DNA of 64,000 nucleotides from Metallyticus violacea (taxonomy: Eukaryota > Arthropoda > Insecta > Mantodea > Metallyticidae), in contig CM060846.1 in NCBI GenBank assembly GCA_030762175.1, positions 186,798,041 to 186,862,040 on the forward strand, given 5' to 3'. Each line of letters begins with the position of its first letter. The first letter of the stretch is position 1. The position numbers were made by a program, and so were the translations under genes. Under the pieces are notes generated by a model. That model searched no databases. It was given only the letters and a program-made list of their open reading frames with translations, and was not told the DNA's origin. This document shows, in pieces, positions 48,811 through 60,179 of this stretch.

Positions 48811-50299
48811 CCGCATTAAACAGAAGAAAATTACCAAGTTTTAAGTCAGTCAACGGACATCACAGCTTGAACTTCGTTTAATAACATCCTTCTCTCCTGA
48901 AAGGTCCACTGCAGCTTACAAGAGTAAACGGAGGAGCTGGTGTCATTATGAGAAGAAAAACCCAAGGATAATGACTACTCTGGGAAACAGTTTACTGTTT
49001 TCAAGCCATCAGCTTCGCCTGAGAGTAAAAGTCAACCCAATTTTGAGACCCCCTCAGAATTACAACGGACTCGTTCCATTTCCAGATGACAAGGAAAACA
49101 ATTTCGTCTGTGCTTTCATACATCAACCCTGTATATCAAAAATTCCATGAGGAGTTAAACAGTGGAAATGTAGTGAAGGCTCTTGTGCCTTACACAGATG
49201 AGGATAGAAGCTCTGATGCTGAATGCTGGTGATTTCTAGCAGTCCATTTCATATTCGTTTCATGTTTTCTAACCATGCACTATTGAGCCCGCATGCTTAA
49301 TTATTTTAGACTATATGTGTGTGAAATAAATATCATTATATACTGTTTGTGGCAAGAGCATTAATAAAAATGCAGTTTTATGTACTTAGGTGCTCATTGA
49401 GATATAAAAATACTCCAATATTGCATACTTATGTAACGTGCATAATGTATATGTACTTCGTATTTCTACTATGTATTACTGTTTATTGAGAACAAAATAA
49501 AATAGAATTCTTGTTAGTAATTTGGGAACATGGTAATGAATGGAGAGTTATCTTATAAAACTTTAATGTTATAAAACTAGTGCATAGTGCGTAAGTAATG
49601 AATAAAATAACGTCCTTCGTTTAATTTTAAATATCAAAATTAATGAAGAGATTATTTTTATGGAAAAACATAATCACCTATTTCGCAATACATAAAATAT
49701 CATAATCTACAATTAAAATATATTTATTTTCAATGCACAATCTTACGCATTGAGATAAAGATTAAAATTCATTTATCACAAAATGAAAACTTTGAAGTTA
49801 CCTCTCTTTGCACACGCACTCGAGAATGGGATAGGAAAAAACGACACCTTGTATAATATTTCCCCGTGTGCAGGTGTAAGTAAATGTAAATACCGTTTTG
49901 ATGATATTCTTCAATTTTTTTTCAAACAGTGCAACTAAAATCAACAAATAACTGACTAAAGTTTCGTAACTGCTCTTTCTGGATCAGAGCGTTTTTAAGG
50001 GATAAGTATTCACCTATTGAAAGAAAACTGAATATCATATTTTAATGGCGTGAATACTTGATACACGTTTAACAAGATGTTCAAATAAATTTTTAAATAA
50101 AAATTAGAATGTTTGTAATCCTTAAGTCTATCTCGGAAAGCTATGGAGAGCTATGAAATAAATTGAAAAGTTACAGGGGTTTGTTAATAGATATCATTAT
50201 GGAGGTCTGGTGGCCAAAGACTATATAAAATAAAAACTTATAAAAACTTATGTTAAATCAATGAGGAGCACAACATTTAGACAGAGGTGAAATATCGCA

Positions 50300-50550
50300 A
50301 GTGAAAATGGACAGAACATGCATCGAGAAGAGAAGATTAAAGTATTGTCAAAACGCTTTTGTATGGAATTCTCAAGGAATAGGTAGAAGAAGCGACAGAC
50401 CAACAATAACGTGGTAAAATACAGTTCGAACTTAAGCTGAGAAGACAGGAAAAAGTTGAAAGGAAATTAAGGCATTGGTAAAGAATAGAGCCCAATAGAC
50501 TGCTTACATAAAGGCTCTGTGCTTCCCAGAGGAGTAAAAGGAACTAAAAA
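50300..50550 (+). mobile_element. LINE C-terminal fragment
   Basis: Frames near 50385-50530 give 'GRRSDRPTITW', 'AEKTGK' and 'RLCASQRSKRN', resembling the end of endonuclease-RT type LINE proteins (GRRxxGRPxxxW ... LC). Short and stop-laden. Confidence 0.35.
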
Positions 50551-50842
50551 AAAATTAAGTTTATTTTTTCGATCTATGACCGCGGAATGAACACATAAGA
50601 AACTGGGAGAGTGTGCTAAAGCAAATAGTTTAAGCACTGTTCGCTAGAATAGCACTTTGGTGAACTTATACAGGACAAAATTGAATTATAGGGAAACATT
50701 CAGGAGGTGATTCCTGAGATAAAAATAAAATAAATTATTTATATGAGCATATATCCGAAATGGCATGCGTTCCATTATAGATGACACTACTATGACATTA
50801 GTTCCTCGTATGAGCACTCACACATATTGCGGTAGGTTTACG

Positions 50843-50864
50843 TTTTTTTTTTTTTTTTTTTTTT
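50843..50864. repeat. Poly-T run
   Basis: About 22 consecutive T. It may be the A-tail of a minus-strand insertion whose body is not recognisable. Confidence 0.9.
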
Positions 50865-51169
50865 GTTTCCCCTATTGCATGTTTGCTCCTGAGGTGAAGT
50901 GTTTTGTAAAGTGCTGTTAAAATGACGTTATAATATAAAAATAGAGCATATATCATTTTCACCTTTGGACAAGGAAAGGAAAAGGTCGGGAAGCCGCACA
51001 AATTTACCAGAAACTTACCCTCACAGAGAGTAATGAAATCATAAACATTTGCAGTAATGTCTCATCATTTGCATATAACGGGGTATTTGGATGACAGGGG
51101 GTGAATATGGAGCATAGATGTATCATGTTCACACTCCTAAGTGTGTTCTACAAGAACTTGAGTATAAGT

Positions 51170-51830
51170 TCCTCCAAGTATGTGTAAGCCAAGTCATTGT
51201 GTTGAATATCTTACATGAATACCACTACTATCCGTATCATCTGCAATGTGTGCAAGTATTATCGCAAGCGGGTATTCGTCAAAGAGAAAAGTTTTAATTG
51301 CTTGATTGTTCAACAAGTCGCTGAGGTTTCTATCGCCACTTCTTCACAGATGAAGCGACTCTTGGTAGAAATGGCATCATCAACCTACATAACTATCATC
51401 TGTGGGCTCATCAGAATTCCTATGGAAAAGTTAAAGCTCGTCATCAACAACGGTTTGGCATCTATGTTTGGGCTGATATTCTTGGTGACTACCTACTTGA
51501 ACCTATGGTTCTTCCACAACGTATCGTTCAGAATCGTTTCTACGAGAAAAGTTGCTGTTCTTCTTAAAGAGTGCTACTGGCATTACGACAGCTCAAGTGT
51601 CTCAACATCTTTCCCGGCAAATGGGTTGAACGAGGAAGTTCCGTTGCATGACCCACGTGATCACCGAACTTGAATTTTACTTGTGCGGGCAACTGAAAAG
51701 TGTCGTGTGTGCTGCGCGTTCCTCATGGATAGACAATTATGTTTAATGCAGTCTGTGGCTCTATTTGTAAACAAGCTGGAGCATTTGAACGGGCGCGTCA
51801 ATCCATGATATGACGTGCATGTATATATAT
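51170..51830 (+). mobile_element. Tc/mariner-superfamily transposase core fragment
   Basis: The true frame is offset from the longest open frame here. It reads 'FFTDEATLGRNGIINLHNYH', then 'LWAHQNSYGKVKARHQQRFG' and 'IYVWADILGDYLLEPMVLP' (51340-51520), and later 'FPGKWVERGSSVA' (51610). This is the catalytic core of insect transposases of the type '(F)xDEAxFxxxGxxNxHNxHxWAxENPH'. The DE of the first catalytic block is present. The later 'DGAPAHF' block is degraded. Stops and frameshifts indicate a dead copy. Confidence 0.7.
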
Positions 51831-53989
51831 GAAGTATTTTATTCTTTTTCCTGTCGGGAATCACCTCCTGACGTTGGTTCCAAAGTTAGAATTCATTCTT
51901 TATATTGAATTTTACATGCAAGAGTTATAAATAAAAGTTTTAGGAAAGATGGTGGCCTGCATTTCTCCTGTCCAAAGCTCATTGCAATTTTATTTTTCAA
52001 GATTTCATATTGTAAACGGTACTAGAGATCGATTACAGTTGTTTCTTTGGTTGTCAAATCAAGCGATTTGTGAATTGATGAGTCAATCAAATCCTGGAGA
52101 GAAAAATTTCCAAGAGTGAGATGCAAAGTTTGTGCCTGCAAGCTGCCATATATTATTCTTGCTGGCGATTTCTGCGTCTTTTAATGATTTTACATTCCCT
52201 GTTTCATATTTTAAGAACTCTTAGTGGACACTTTATTTAATAAATGGTTGCTTTCTTGCGAAAGAATCCCTCTGCGTGTGCATTCGCATACATACGCACA
52301 TAGAAACACAAATTGAATTTTAATGAACTTTAAGAATTTTTCAAATTCTCCTTGTCATTGCACGGCGCTTTTGCCAACAGAGCATTCAGATCTTACTCTT
52401 TCACAAGAATTGACTTTCAATTTTACATTCCATCATGCTCAGCTTCTCTAAGGCATTCTGGACCATTGCCCAGGTAATACCAAAATGTATATTCCTGCTG
52501 CTTGGTATAATTTCTACTTTTCCATGAATTGCTTGTTTTAGCTTCTGATATGTTTCCCATTTATTTTTTGAATCGTAATTTCATCAAGTATTATATAATA
52601 GAATTCTTGTTTGTGAATTGTTTTATACTTTCTAAAGAATATTTTGCTTCTTTTTATGCAATGCTTCTATTTCAGAAAGTGTTTATGTTCATAGTTTTAT
52701 TTCTTAATTTCTGAGACTATTCAAATTTTGCACTAAACTGATTGGCTTGTGAACTTTCCGTCTGCATTTTATTTAATTCCTTACCATAGCATGAGAGTAA
52801 AGCAATAAAAATTGTATTATGAAATATTACAATTCAATTTTGTGTAATAAACTACTATTTAGATTTAAAATTTATCCAAAATGTCGATAAGATTCGTTAA
52901 CATCGTTAGACGCTCAACGTAAATCAGTATATAAAGGAAAGAAAAAAAAAACGCAATGCTATTTTTTAGCAGGAAGAATTTGTAATCCAAGTTTATTTTT
53001 GGTTGAGTAAGATTGTGACGGTTTAAAACTATTTTACAAAAAGTATTTTATTCCACTCCATTCTTGCTCTATAGTGCACTAACAGATATAGTGACAACTT
53101 TATGTAACAATGACATAACATAGTAGGTTGTGAAAATCTGAGGTTGAGTAAGGGACAAGGGGGGAAATATTGTTAGGGATCCCTTCTATGTTTTCACCGC
53201 CCCTGGATCTTAGCCCTTTATTCCCGGAGGTGTACTCTTTGGGGGCACTGCCACAAACCTCCAGCCTTTCAGCAAGAAATAGATGTTTTCTGTGTCTCTA
53301 CCATTCAAATGACATCATCGCACCTCAATATACTTACTTTGCTTAGGTTTGCATAATTGAAATATCGGGATAACAATTCTGCCTCTTCTTTTGTTTTAAT
53401 ATGTTTTATACTTTTATGAAAATAAAGGTAATGATTGATATTAAACAGAATTTCTTAACGGCTGCTATTTCTCACTCTTACAGCTACAAGTGAATGTATC
53501 CAAGTAACGATCTGACCTTGTGCCGATGCTGTTGGAATGTGATCATTATGTTGTGGTGCTCAGACAATGCATTCAAAATGGAGAACTCATAACATTGTAT
53601 TTCATTTACGGTGTGACTTGAAGTATGCGTCTTAAGTAACGGTAACGATATCTATATAAAGATATCCAGATTAAAAAGAATTTGAACGCATTTTTCGCAG
53701 TCTATGTTAACACGGGAGTTTTGCACCCCAGCCAGCCACGAAGGGCGGTGACAAGAGGAAGAACAGGTTTTGGATTATGTTAAGTACGTATAGAATTCTG
53801 AATAAGCACAAGAAGGATAGAAACCCAGATGTACGTTATGACAATGGTTGCGAGAACAGCAGCTGTGCTTATGTACTCTACAACATATACAGACCTTAGA
53901 TAGTGCTTTCAAATGGACGTTCATCCGTGAGCGTGGCAGCACGCTATGTGCCGGCTGAGTCCGATATGCATAACCCCTCAATTCAAACA

Positions 53990-55080
53990 CATTAATCTAT
54001 CATGCAAGATAACTCTTACCATTGTTAAAGAAGATGTTGGAAATTATGTCATTGCGACACCAATATTTCCCACGTCTTTTAAAAAAGTTTGCATCCTCAC
54101 GCATTAATTGTACTTGTGAAATTCCTGCAATTTCTCTTCTTGTATTGTCTTCAGTTTTTATAGCACATGCGGATTATTCTGATACGCTTTATTTTTCAAG
54201 TTTCACTATAAACAGAAATTGCCTGTGGTAAAATATGGGGTCGAGCTAGCCATAGTCTCTTATAATGACCTATCCTCAAAATTTCCTCAAATAAAGCTAA
54301 CGAGAGATCAGCTGTATGCGCTATAGTGGAGTCTTGTTGAAAAATGTATATTTGTACTTGAGATGATTCTTCGAAGAACGTTGTAAATTATGTTATCTCT
54401 GTATTTCTGCAAATCCACGGTGTTTTCATAAAATATAGGCCTTTTTTACAATTTACTCCTCATCATACCAATTTTTGGTCATGAAATTCTGCACTTCAGT
54501 GCCTGTTGTTCTGTGTTGCTACATTTGAATGAAAGCTTGCTTCGTCTCTGGGAAAAATTATTATTACTATTATTAATAATAATAATGATAATAACAAAAC
54601 AATAATAAGTTGCAACAATATCATCTACTTACATTATCACTTGGCTGCAAATCCTGAACAACAGTAGCCTTATACATTTTTAATTTTAAATTTTTGTTGG
54701 TATTACAATCGAGGTTTGCAAAATTCCTTTTTCCTGTGCTTTCTTTTCTCACCTTTCTTCAATTTTGTTGAGCGTCTCCTCGGTAATCACACGTAGGTTT
54801 GCTTTCGGTTTCTTATAGAGAAACGATCCCATTTCTCTAAATCTATACAAAAGTGTACGAACAGTGCATCTGTGAGGAAAAGGAACATTGTGGAATTTTA
54901 TTACAAATTGCTGTCTCACTTTTCTGCAAGTTTGTTTTCATATATGAATAATGGTCGAACTTTCTGTGTTCAAGCGTGCTGGCTTTTTGGCATTTTAACA
55001 GCATTAACACTGAGGTTTTGATTAAGCACACGACCGCATTTGCTGAAAGATATGATTTTCTTGTGTATTACAATTTAGTT
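53990..55080 (-). mobile_element. Tc/mariner-superfamily transposase fossil
   Basis: Minus-strand, read from 55080 down. The N-terminal part includes 'FREMGSFLYKKPKANLRVIT' and 'EETLNKIEER' (54835-54760), matching the '(TGS)xxxKpxxxRRvlTEExxxxIxxR' linker. The catalytic part includes 'QDSTIAHTADLSLALFEEIL' (54340-54280, canonical QQDGATAHTA) and 'RLWLARPHILP' (canonical LWPPRSPDL). The end includes 'NNPHVL', 'LKTIQEEIAGISQVQLMRED' and 'NFFKRRGKYW' (54180-54060), a typical C-terminus. Two of the three catalytic aspartates can be placed only tentatively. Dead copy. Confidence 0.65.
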
Positions 55081-55581
55081 TGCTGTTTATCTTTAAACTA
55101 ACTCATTGGTATACATAATGATAACAAAAAATTAAGAATATATTAAACCAAAAAAGAGAAAATCCATTTTTTGAAATGACGAATAATGCAAATAGACAAC
55201 TGAACCATTAATCGGTTCTAAAGGGAATCAAAATGCTGATCTCTATATTATGCCACCCATCAATTTACTCGATCAGTACTAAGCAAATTTCAACGCAAGT
55301 AGTTCGTTAATCGTGCGGCAATTAATAGAAAATAAACATACGCACATTTTTTCTACATTGTCACACATATCTTGCACATAGAGGAAAAAATGAGTTGTAT
55401 AATTCTTGTAAACTTTAAATTTAAAACAAACTGCAGACCACAAGATAGGAACTCCCTGCGTTAAGGTTTATAAATAAATATATAAATAAATATGTCACCA
55501 TCTCATGATCTTATCAGTTAAACGAAGGTTATACGGTGACAATATTGCCATTAAAACTGATGGTTTTATATTTTGGAATAC

Positions 55582-55744
55582 CTCCAAGTCGCAACTCTGA
55601 AGTAGCTTGCACGCTTTCTCCTTCACTGGATGCTATACATTGGTACATGCCTTGGTCCTCCCGCTGTACTTCTGAGATGCTCAGTCTAGCTTCATCATCT
55701 TCTTCCGCTTGAAGTACCCTTTGGCCATCTTTCAGCCACACAAC
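55582..55744 (-). CDS. Dscam2: Dscam2-like exon: C-terminal half of Ig4
   Basis: Most upstream exon of the receptor gene in this window. It encodes the second half of an extracellular immunoglobulin domain of a Dscam-type homophilic cell adhesion receptor acting at the neuronal surface. Seen: the strand and loop 'VVWLKDGQ', then the conserved 'EDQGMYQC' with the second disulfide cysteine, ending 'TSELRLG'. This matches the end of Dscam Ig4. The acceptor (...acattaag) starts in phase 0. The donor G|gtattc leaves one base, which joins the two-base start of the next exon at 41653. The length, 54 codons plus one base, fits the known mid-Ig intron of Dscam genes. The first half of Ig4 must lie beyond 64000, giving an upstream intron of more than 8 kb. 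The paralogue name is inferred from the paired Ig7 exons further down. Confidence 0.82.
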
Positions 55745-56119
55745 CTTAATGTACAAGTTATATAACATTTTCATATATATAAATTATGTGCATATAGCTA
55801 ATATCAAAACAAACTATTGAAATATACACTAGTCAAAATTGTCTAAGGAATGGCATATATTTAAAGAAATGTTTTATATCTAAACAGACAATAAACATTG
55901 AATGAATATGGGCACTTTGTTAATTTTAGACCTATTAATTACCATAGTAGTGAATTATCATTTATTATATTTACTTAAATTGCTACATTGTGAAGAGTAA
56001 ATAAGTTGCTTTTTATATAGGATTCTAGCAACTTTCTATTTCAAAAACTTAAAGAAAGTATAAAAGACGTTTCTAATAAATGAAACGAATGCATAATGAC
56101 GTCATTTAAGTCAAGATAA

Positions 56120-57070
56120 CACGTTCTTGGCGATTGGAATAAAAGGAAATGGTGAATCATAAACTGATGCACTAGGGTTCTGAATACGGAAGAGGCGTTA
56201 TGTCCAGGATATGAAAAGTGATACGAATATTTGAATGTTTAGAAAACAACATCCACGTAAGCTAAGGATTTCAAACCATGCGCAAGACAGGGCTCCGAGT
56301 GAAAAGAGGCCAACTGCTGCCATGTTAAGAAATGCTCTGTAGAATGCTAACAATTTAACCGGTTCAACTCAAAATATCAGAAACAGACTACACGGAAGTA
56401 CTTTGTCTATTACGTTTTCAGCAATTCGCCGTGGAAAATAGGCATGTCGGATTGCATGTTACCGGAAGCATGTCAATTGACAACAGCAATAGTGGAGCCA
56501 TGTTCTCTTCACACATGAATAAACTTCGGTCTGCACCCAGATGCCAGGAAAATACGCATATGGAGACAGCCAGGTAACATAGGAGGACAGAGGCCTATGA
56601 AGGAAATTTACAAATTCAAAAGAGGTAACTCATTATCTAGAAAGAAATAATCTCAAATAGGAAAAACAATCTTGATTTGATCACGGAACAATGGATGCAA
56701 ACAGGTATATTCAAGTGTTTTTTCGACTTGTGATCCTTCCTATTACTGAAGTGTCTGGCCTTAGTTAGCTTTACATGTATGATAATGTCAAAGGCACGAT
56801 GTAAGGTGTTTGTCTAGGTGGTTAGAATAACACTATATTACAGTATTAGAGTTACCTGCTCAGTCCTCAGATTAAAACCCGATCGAATATATATGGGATA
56901 CTTTCAACAGAGATACTGAAAATATTGAGACTCTGATTCATCTCTTCGCATATGGAAATGGAACAATATGAAATCCTTAATCGTATTTGTTCATTGCCAA
57001 AGAGGTGTTGAGCAGTATTGGCACAAATTACTACTGGCACAAGCATCTCCGGAAACTAGAGAAAAATTGC
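56120..57070 (+). mobile_element. Tc1-like transposon fossil
   Basis: Plus-strand fragments of a Tc1 transposase: 'WSHVLFTHE' (56494; the first catalytic Asp is now His), 'LHPDARKIRIWRQPGN' (56532), 'DLITEQWMQTG' (56675) and 'PAQSSD' stop 'NPIEYIWDTFN' (56855). The last matches the hallmark 'WPAQSPDLNPIExxWD', keeping the final catalytic glutamate. Heavily mutated. Ends not defined. Confidence 0.7.
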
Positions 57071-59039
57071 AATTTTATATAAATTTGTGATTTTACTTTA
57101 ATATCTTCAACATTAGAAAATCGTGCTATTTTCATTAAAAAGGATAAACATGTGCTTTTGTGAACTATTGTGTTACTTCATCAATGTAAGCACTGTACAT
57201 ATTGTTTTAACAACTTTTTGATAAAATTATGGAAATTTGACATGTGCAGTAAAGCTAAATAATAACCCTATACTAATGCACAAAATACAAAAGATATACT
57301 GGATAAGTACATATTCCTCCTGGTTGTTAATTGTACAATAGCTATCAGTTAAAAAGGGGGAAAATTACACAAACACATACAAATGAAAGAGAATACACAG
57401 ATTATCTGAGCTTTGTTTATCTACAACATTTTGTTCATTTGGCTGGTTTTCCTTAATTTTTCATATATAAGAATTTAAAGCTTAATGAATGCTATTCAAA
57501 ATTTCTTATATCTACTATTTTTCTGTAACATGGGACTAATTTTTTTTTTTTGCAAGACAATACATAATATTAGGAATTTCGAAATTTTAGTAAGCACGTT
57601 GAAGTGCACTATAGTAAAATTTCCACCTATAGCATTTATGTAAATTTTGTCCCACAATGTCAGGCAGTTTTCGCAAACATTTATCCATTTTGGAAACTGA
57701 AATTTATTGTCATTTTAGTCTATTTAATCTTTCAAAAACTATCTGCATTTAGGAGGCTCGTGTTTTAATGATTCTTGCATATTTTATTTGACGTATGAAA
57801 TTTGAATAACTCTTTACTTGAAATCACATCTCAATCACAGGTCTTTCTCAAAAACAATATCTATCTCTATGTATGTATTTACATATATCAGAAAGAGTTT
57901 GTTATTCTGTGATATAAATTTCATAATTTTTTAAAGTATTGATATTTAATATTCTTATGTTTTGGATATATTTATCACTAAACCTAGACCCACATAAAGA
58001 AATGAATACTTTTCTCAATGTAAATAACTTAAATTAGTATTGTAAAATATTATATGAACTAGTTTTAGTAATTATAATGAAGAAACATGTTTAACTTTTC
58101 TTTAGCATTGAAGTAGTTGATAGTGAATTGATGATAAAGTGAATAAAAATATGACATTGTTAATGCAAAATTTAGCACATTCTAAAAGTATTTTATAAAC
58201 AACATTAAAAAAATAATATAACTTTAACTTTAACTGTATATAACACCACATGTAGGAACTTCTAAAACCTCACTTCATAAATGGCTAAGACTATTTCAGT
58301 TGTGGAAGCTTCGTAAAAGCTTCCTGATTTATTTCTTATTCACTTATTTATTATTTCGTAAACTGTCCTGATTTATTACCAATCATATTTTCTTTGTTCA
58401 CAGAAGTAATTAAACAATTTTTTCTTTTTAATACAGAAATTGCATGAAATTTGTTGTAGTTTTATAAGCTTCCCGTTTGTTTTGATGGTTTTAAATAAAT
58501 ATTTTCTTTTATATACGTATACCATTAAGTCTTTCGATAATCCTATATTTTTATATTACTTACATCATGTTTCCAATTCTTTCTATATAATGATATTTGG
58601 ATAAATCACGTCTTATTAATCTTTTTCTAGTTAAACCTATTAACATTCATAATAACTTAGTTTCTTATATTTGTATTCTGACTTGATCCTCAGATTTAAC
58701 TTTGAAAGTGCTTCAGATTTGTAAAACTTTATTTTTCCTTTAAAGCGGTTCCGATTATTCCATTTATTATCTGAAATTAGTTCATATCATATTTTGTATA
58801 ATATTAATCAATGAGAAGAACCTTTAAAGTTAGCTATATTCCTTGTTTTATAAACATTTATTGCAACTTATGTTCCAGTCCCCGGCGTTAAATGCCATCT
58901 GCGTTTCATTATAGGATATATTGTGAGTATTGGCAAGTTGCAGTATTTAGGTATTTTGCTCTGTAAATCTTCTTAAGTTTTATAATAAAACGATGTTGAC
59001 ATGAGTAGTAAAGATACCACTTTAGGCCATCCCCTACTT

Positions 59040-59115
59040 ATGGGGGTTAGAAAAAATACTACACCTAAAATAAAAACTACCCCTAAAATGAAAACTGCCC
59101 CTAAACTACCCCTAT
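59040..59115. repeat. Short tandem array with 17-base unit
   Basis: Units of the form 'cccctaaaataaaaact' repeat about three to four times with small changes and deletions. Confidence 0.7.
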
Positions 59116-59379
59116 TTCAAGGTCAAAAGAAGAGGTGCTAAACACCTAGCCCCCTCCATCCCACCCAGTCTGTCTGGGCAGCAGCCAGTTTAAGTTATTT
59201 AATTGAAGATATGTTATTTAATTGAAATACAATTAAAAATCTACTTATTAGTAAAAAATTTTACTTGCTACATTTTGTTTATACATTAGTTTTAAAAATT
59301 TATTTGTTGGTAAGCATTTTTCTTAATACTACCAGATTATGTTTTTTTTTAATTAAATACAATGCAAATCTACTCATAG

Positions 59380-59730
59380 GCCTATTAGCCTATTCCTTCA
59401 TATGGGAGTGTATTTTTAACAGATTCCTTCATATTTAACGAAACGGGTTGTATTTTCAGCCGATTCCTAGCGTGGCAATACATGGGGGTGGGTCCTTCAT
59501 ACTTACCGTGGGGCTATTAGGCTGTATTTTTAGCGTGACAATATATGGACTATTAAGAGGGTGTATTTGTAGCACAGTCCTTCATACTTAACATGCACTG
59601 TTAGGGGGTGTATTTTTAGCCGATTCCATCATACTCAACATGAGGTGTATATGTAGTCGATTCCTTCATACTTAGGAGTAGCACCGATTAAACGTGACAA
59701 TACCTGGGCTGTTAGGGGGTCAAGATACAC
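59380..59730. repeat. Degenerate minisatellite, unit about 50 bases
   Basis: About six diverged units share 'gattccttcatacttaac' followed by 'tgttagggggtgtattttta'. Spacing varies and units are partly deleted. No coding content. Confidence 0.75.
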
Positions 59731-60179
59731 AGCCAAGCTGTAAGAAGTAAACTTCGTTGCAGCTTTACGTGCCTCACTTTTGGAGACATTTATGATGTTG
59801 AATTAAACTCAACATCTAATAAATAAGTGAATTTTTCTTTACCTTCCAATCATCAGAGGGAAGAATATATATATGATAGTAGCAATGAACATGTTTTACA
59901 GCCAATCAGAGAGATATCCTCTCATACTGACACTTTCAAAATGCGAGACTCTTTAAACCTGGTAGCATTAATTTGTTTTCCGCATAAACACTGTAAGCAA
60001 TTTAACATTAATTTTTCCAAATACACTTGTTTTCCACTCGTCTGAAGTTAAACCTCCACACGCAAATACGTATCTATTTAACAAGTTATTGAAATATCAA
60101 CTTTGGAGACTGCTTCACATTTTGCAATGATTAAACTCTACCTACAACAAACATATACAAAATATTCCACAAGAAGTGG

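Larger units (their letters stand above)
46349..49235 (+). pseudogene. Broken multicopy gene of an uncharacterised arthropod family
   Basis: Plus-strand pieces of one protein. Acidic N-terminal segment 'DPDYAPNTDPDCEDDISPP' (46470). Then 'MKPLQSCRLKCLDRFHDKEK' (46861), resembling a C-x-x-K-C region. Then, at 47660-47900, 'TVTFYKRKL', 'NLTIYDCDKSQAHCFMWNEA' and 'MYSDTCANQNKKHI'. The order 'YYKRxLxxYNLxiyd...CyMWnE...YSDxCxGQNKN' recurs, from my memory of database sequences, in many insect and cnidarian predicted proteins, often many copies per genome. The acidic loop and SD-x-C-x-x-QN resemble a nuclease or transposase fold, but no function is established that I know of. The frame is broken repeatedly and two insertions interrupt it. 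The C-terminal piece near 49125-49220 reads 'INPVYQKFHEELNSGN'. Confidence 0.5.
41654..55581 (-). other. Intron between Ig4 and Ig5 (13.9 kb)
   Basis: Holds a transposon fragment, LINE ends, a broken multicopy gene with a possible solo LTR, and two HTH-type transposase fossils. A GC-richer patch at 42960-43280 matches nothing I recognise. Nothing is recognised in 43300-45050, 45560-46340, 49240-50290, 51840-53480 and 55090-55580. Positions 53480-53990 have no coding signal that I can assign. Confidence 0.6.

Noticed and set aside
51215..51673. 152-codon open frame as a gene
   Set aside because: It is mostly a shadow of the transposase fragment, whose recognisable protein is in another frame.
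59390..59730. Telomere-like TTAGG repeats
   Set aside because: TTAGG occurs only inside larger irregular units and not as a pure tandem pentamer.
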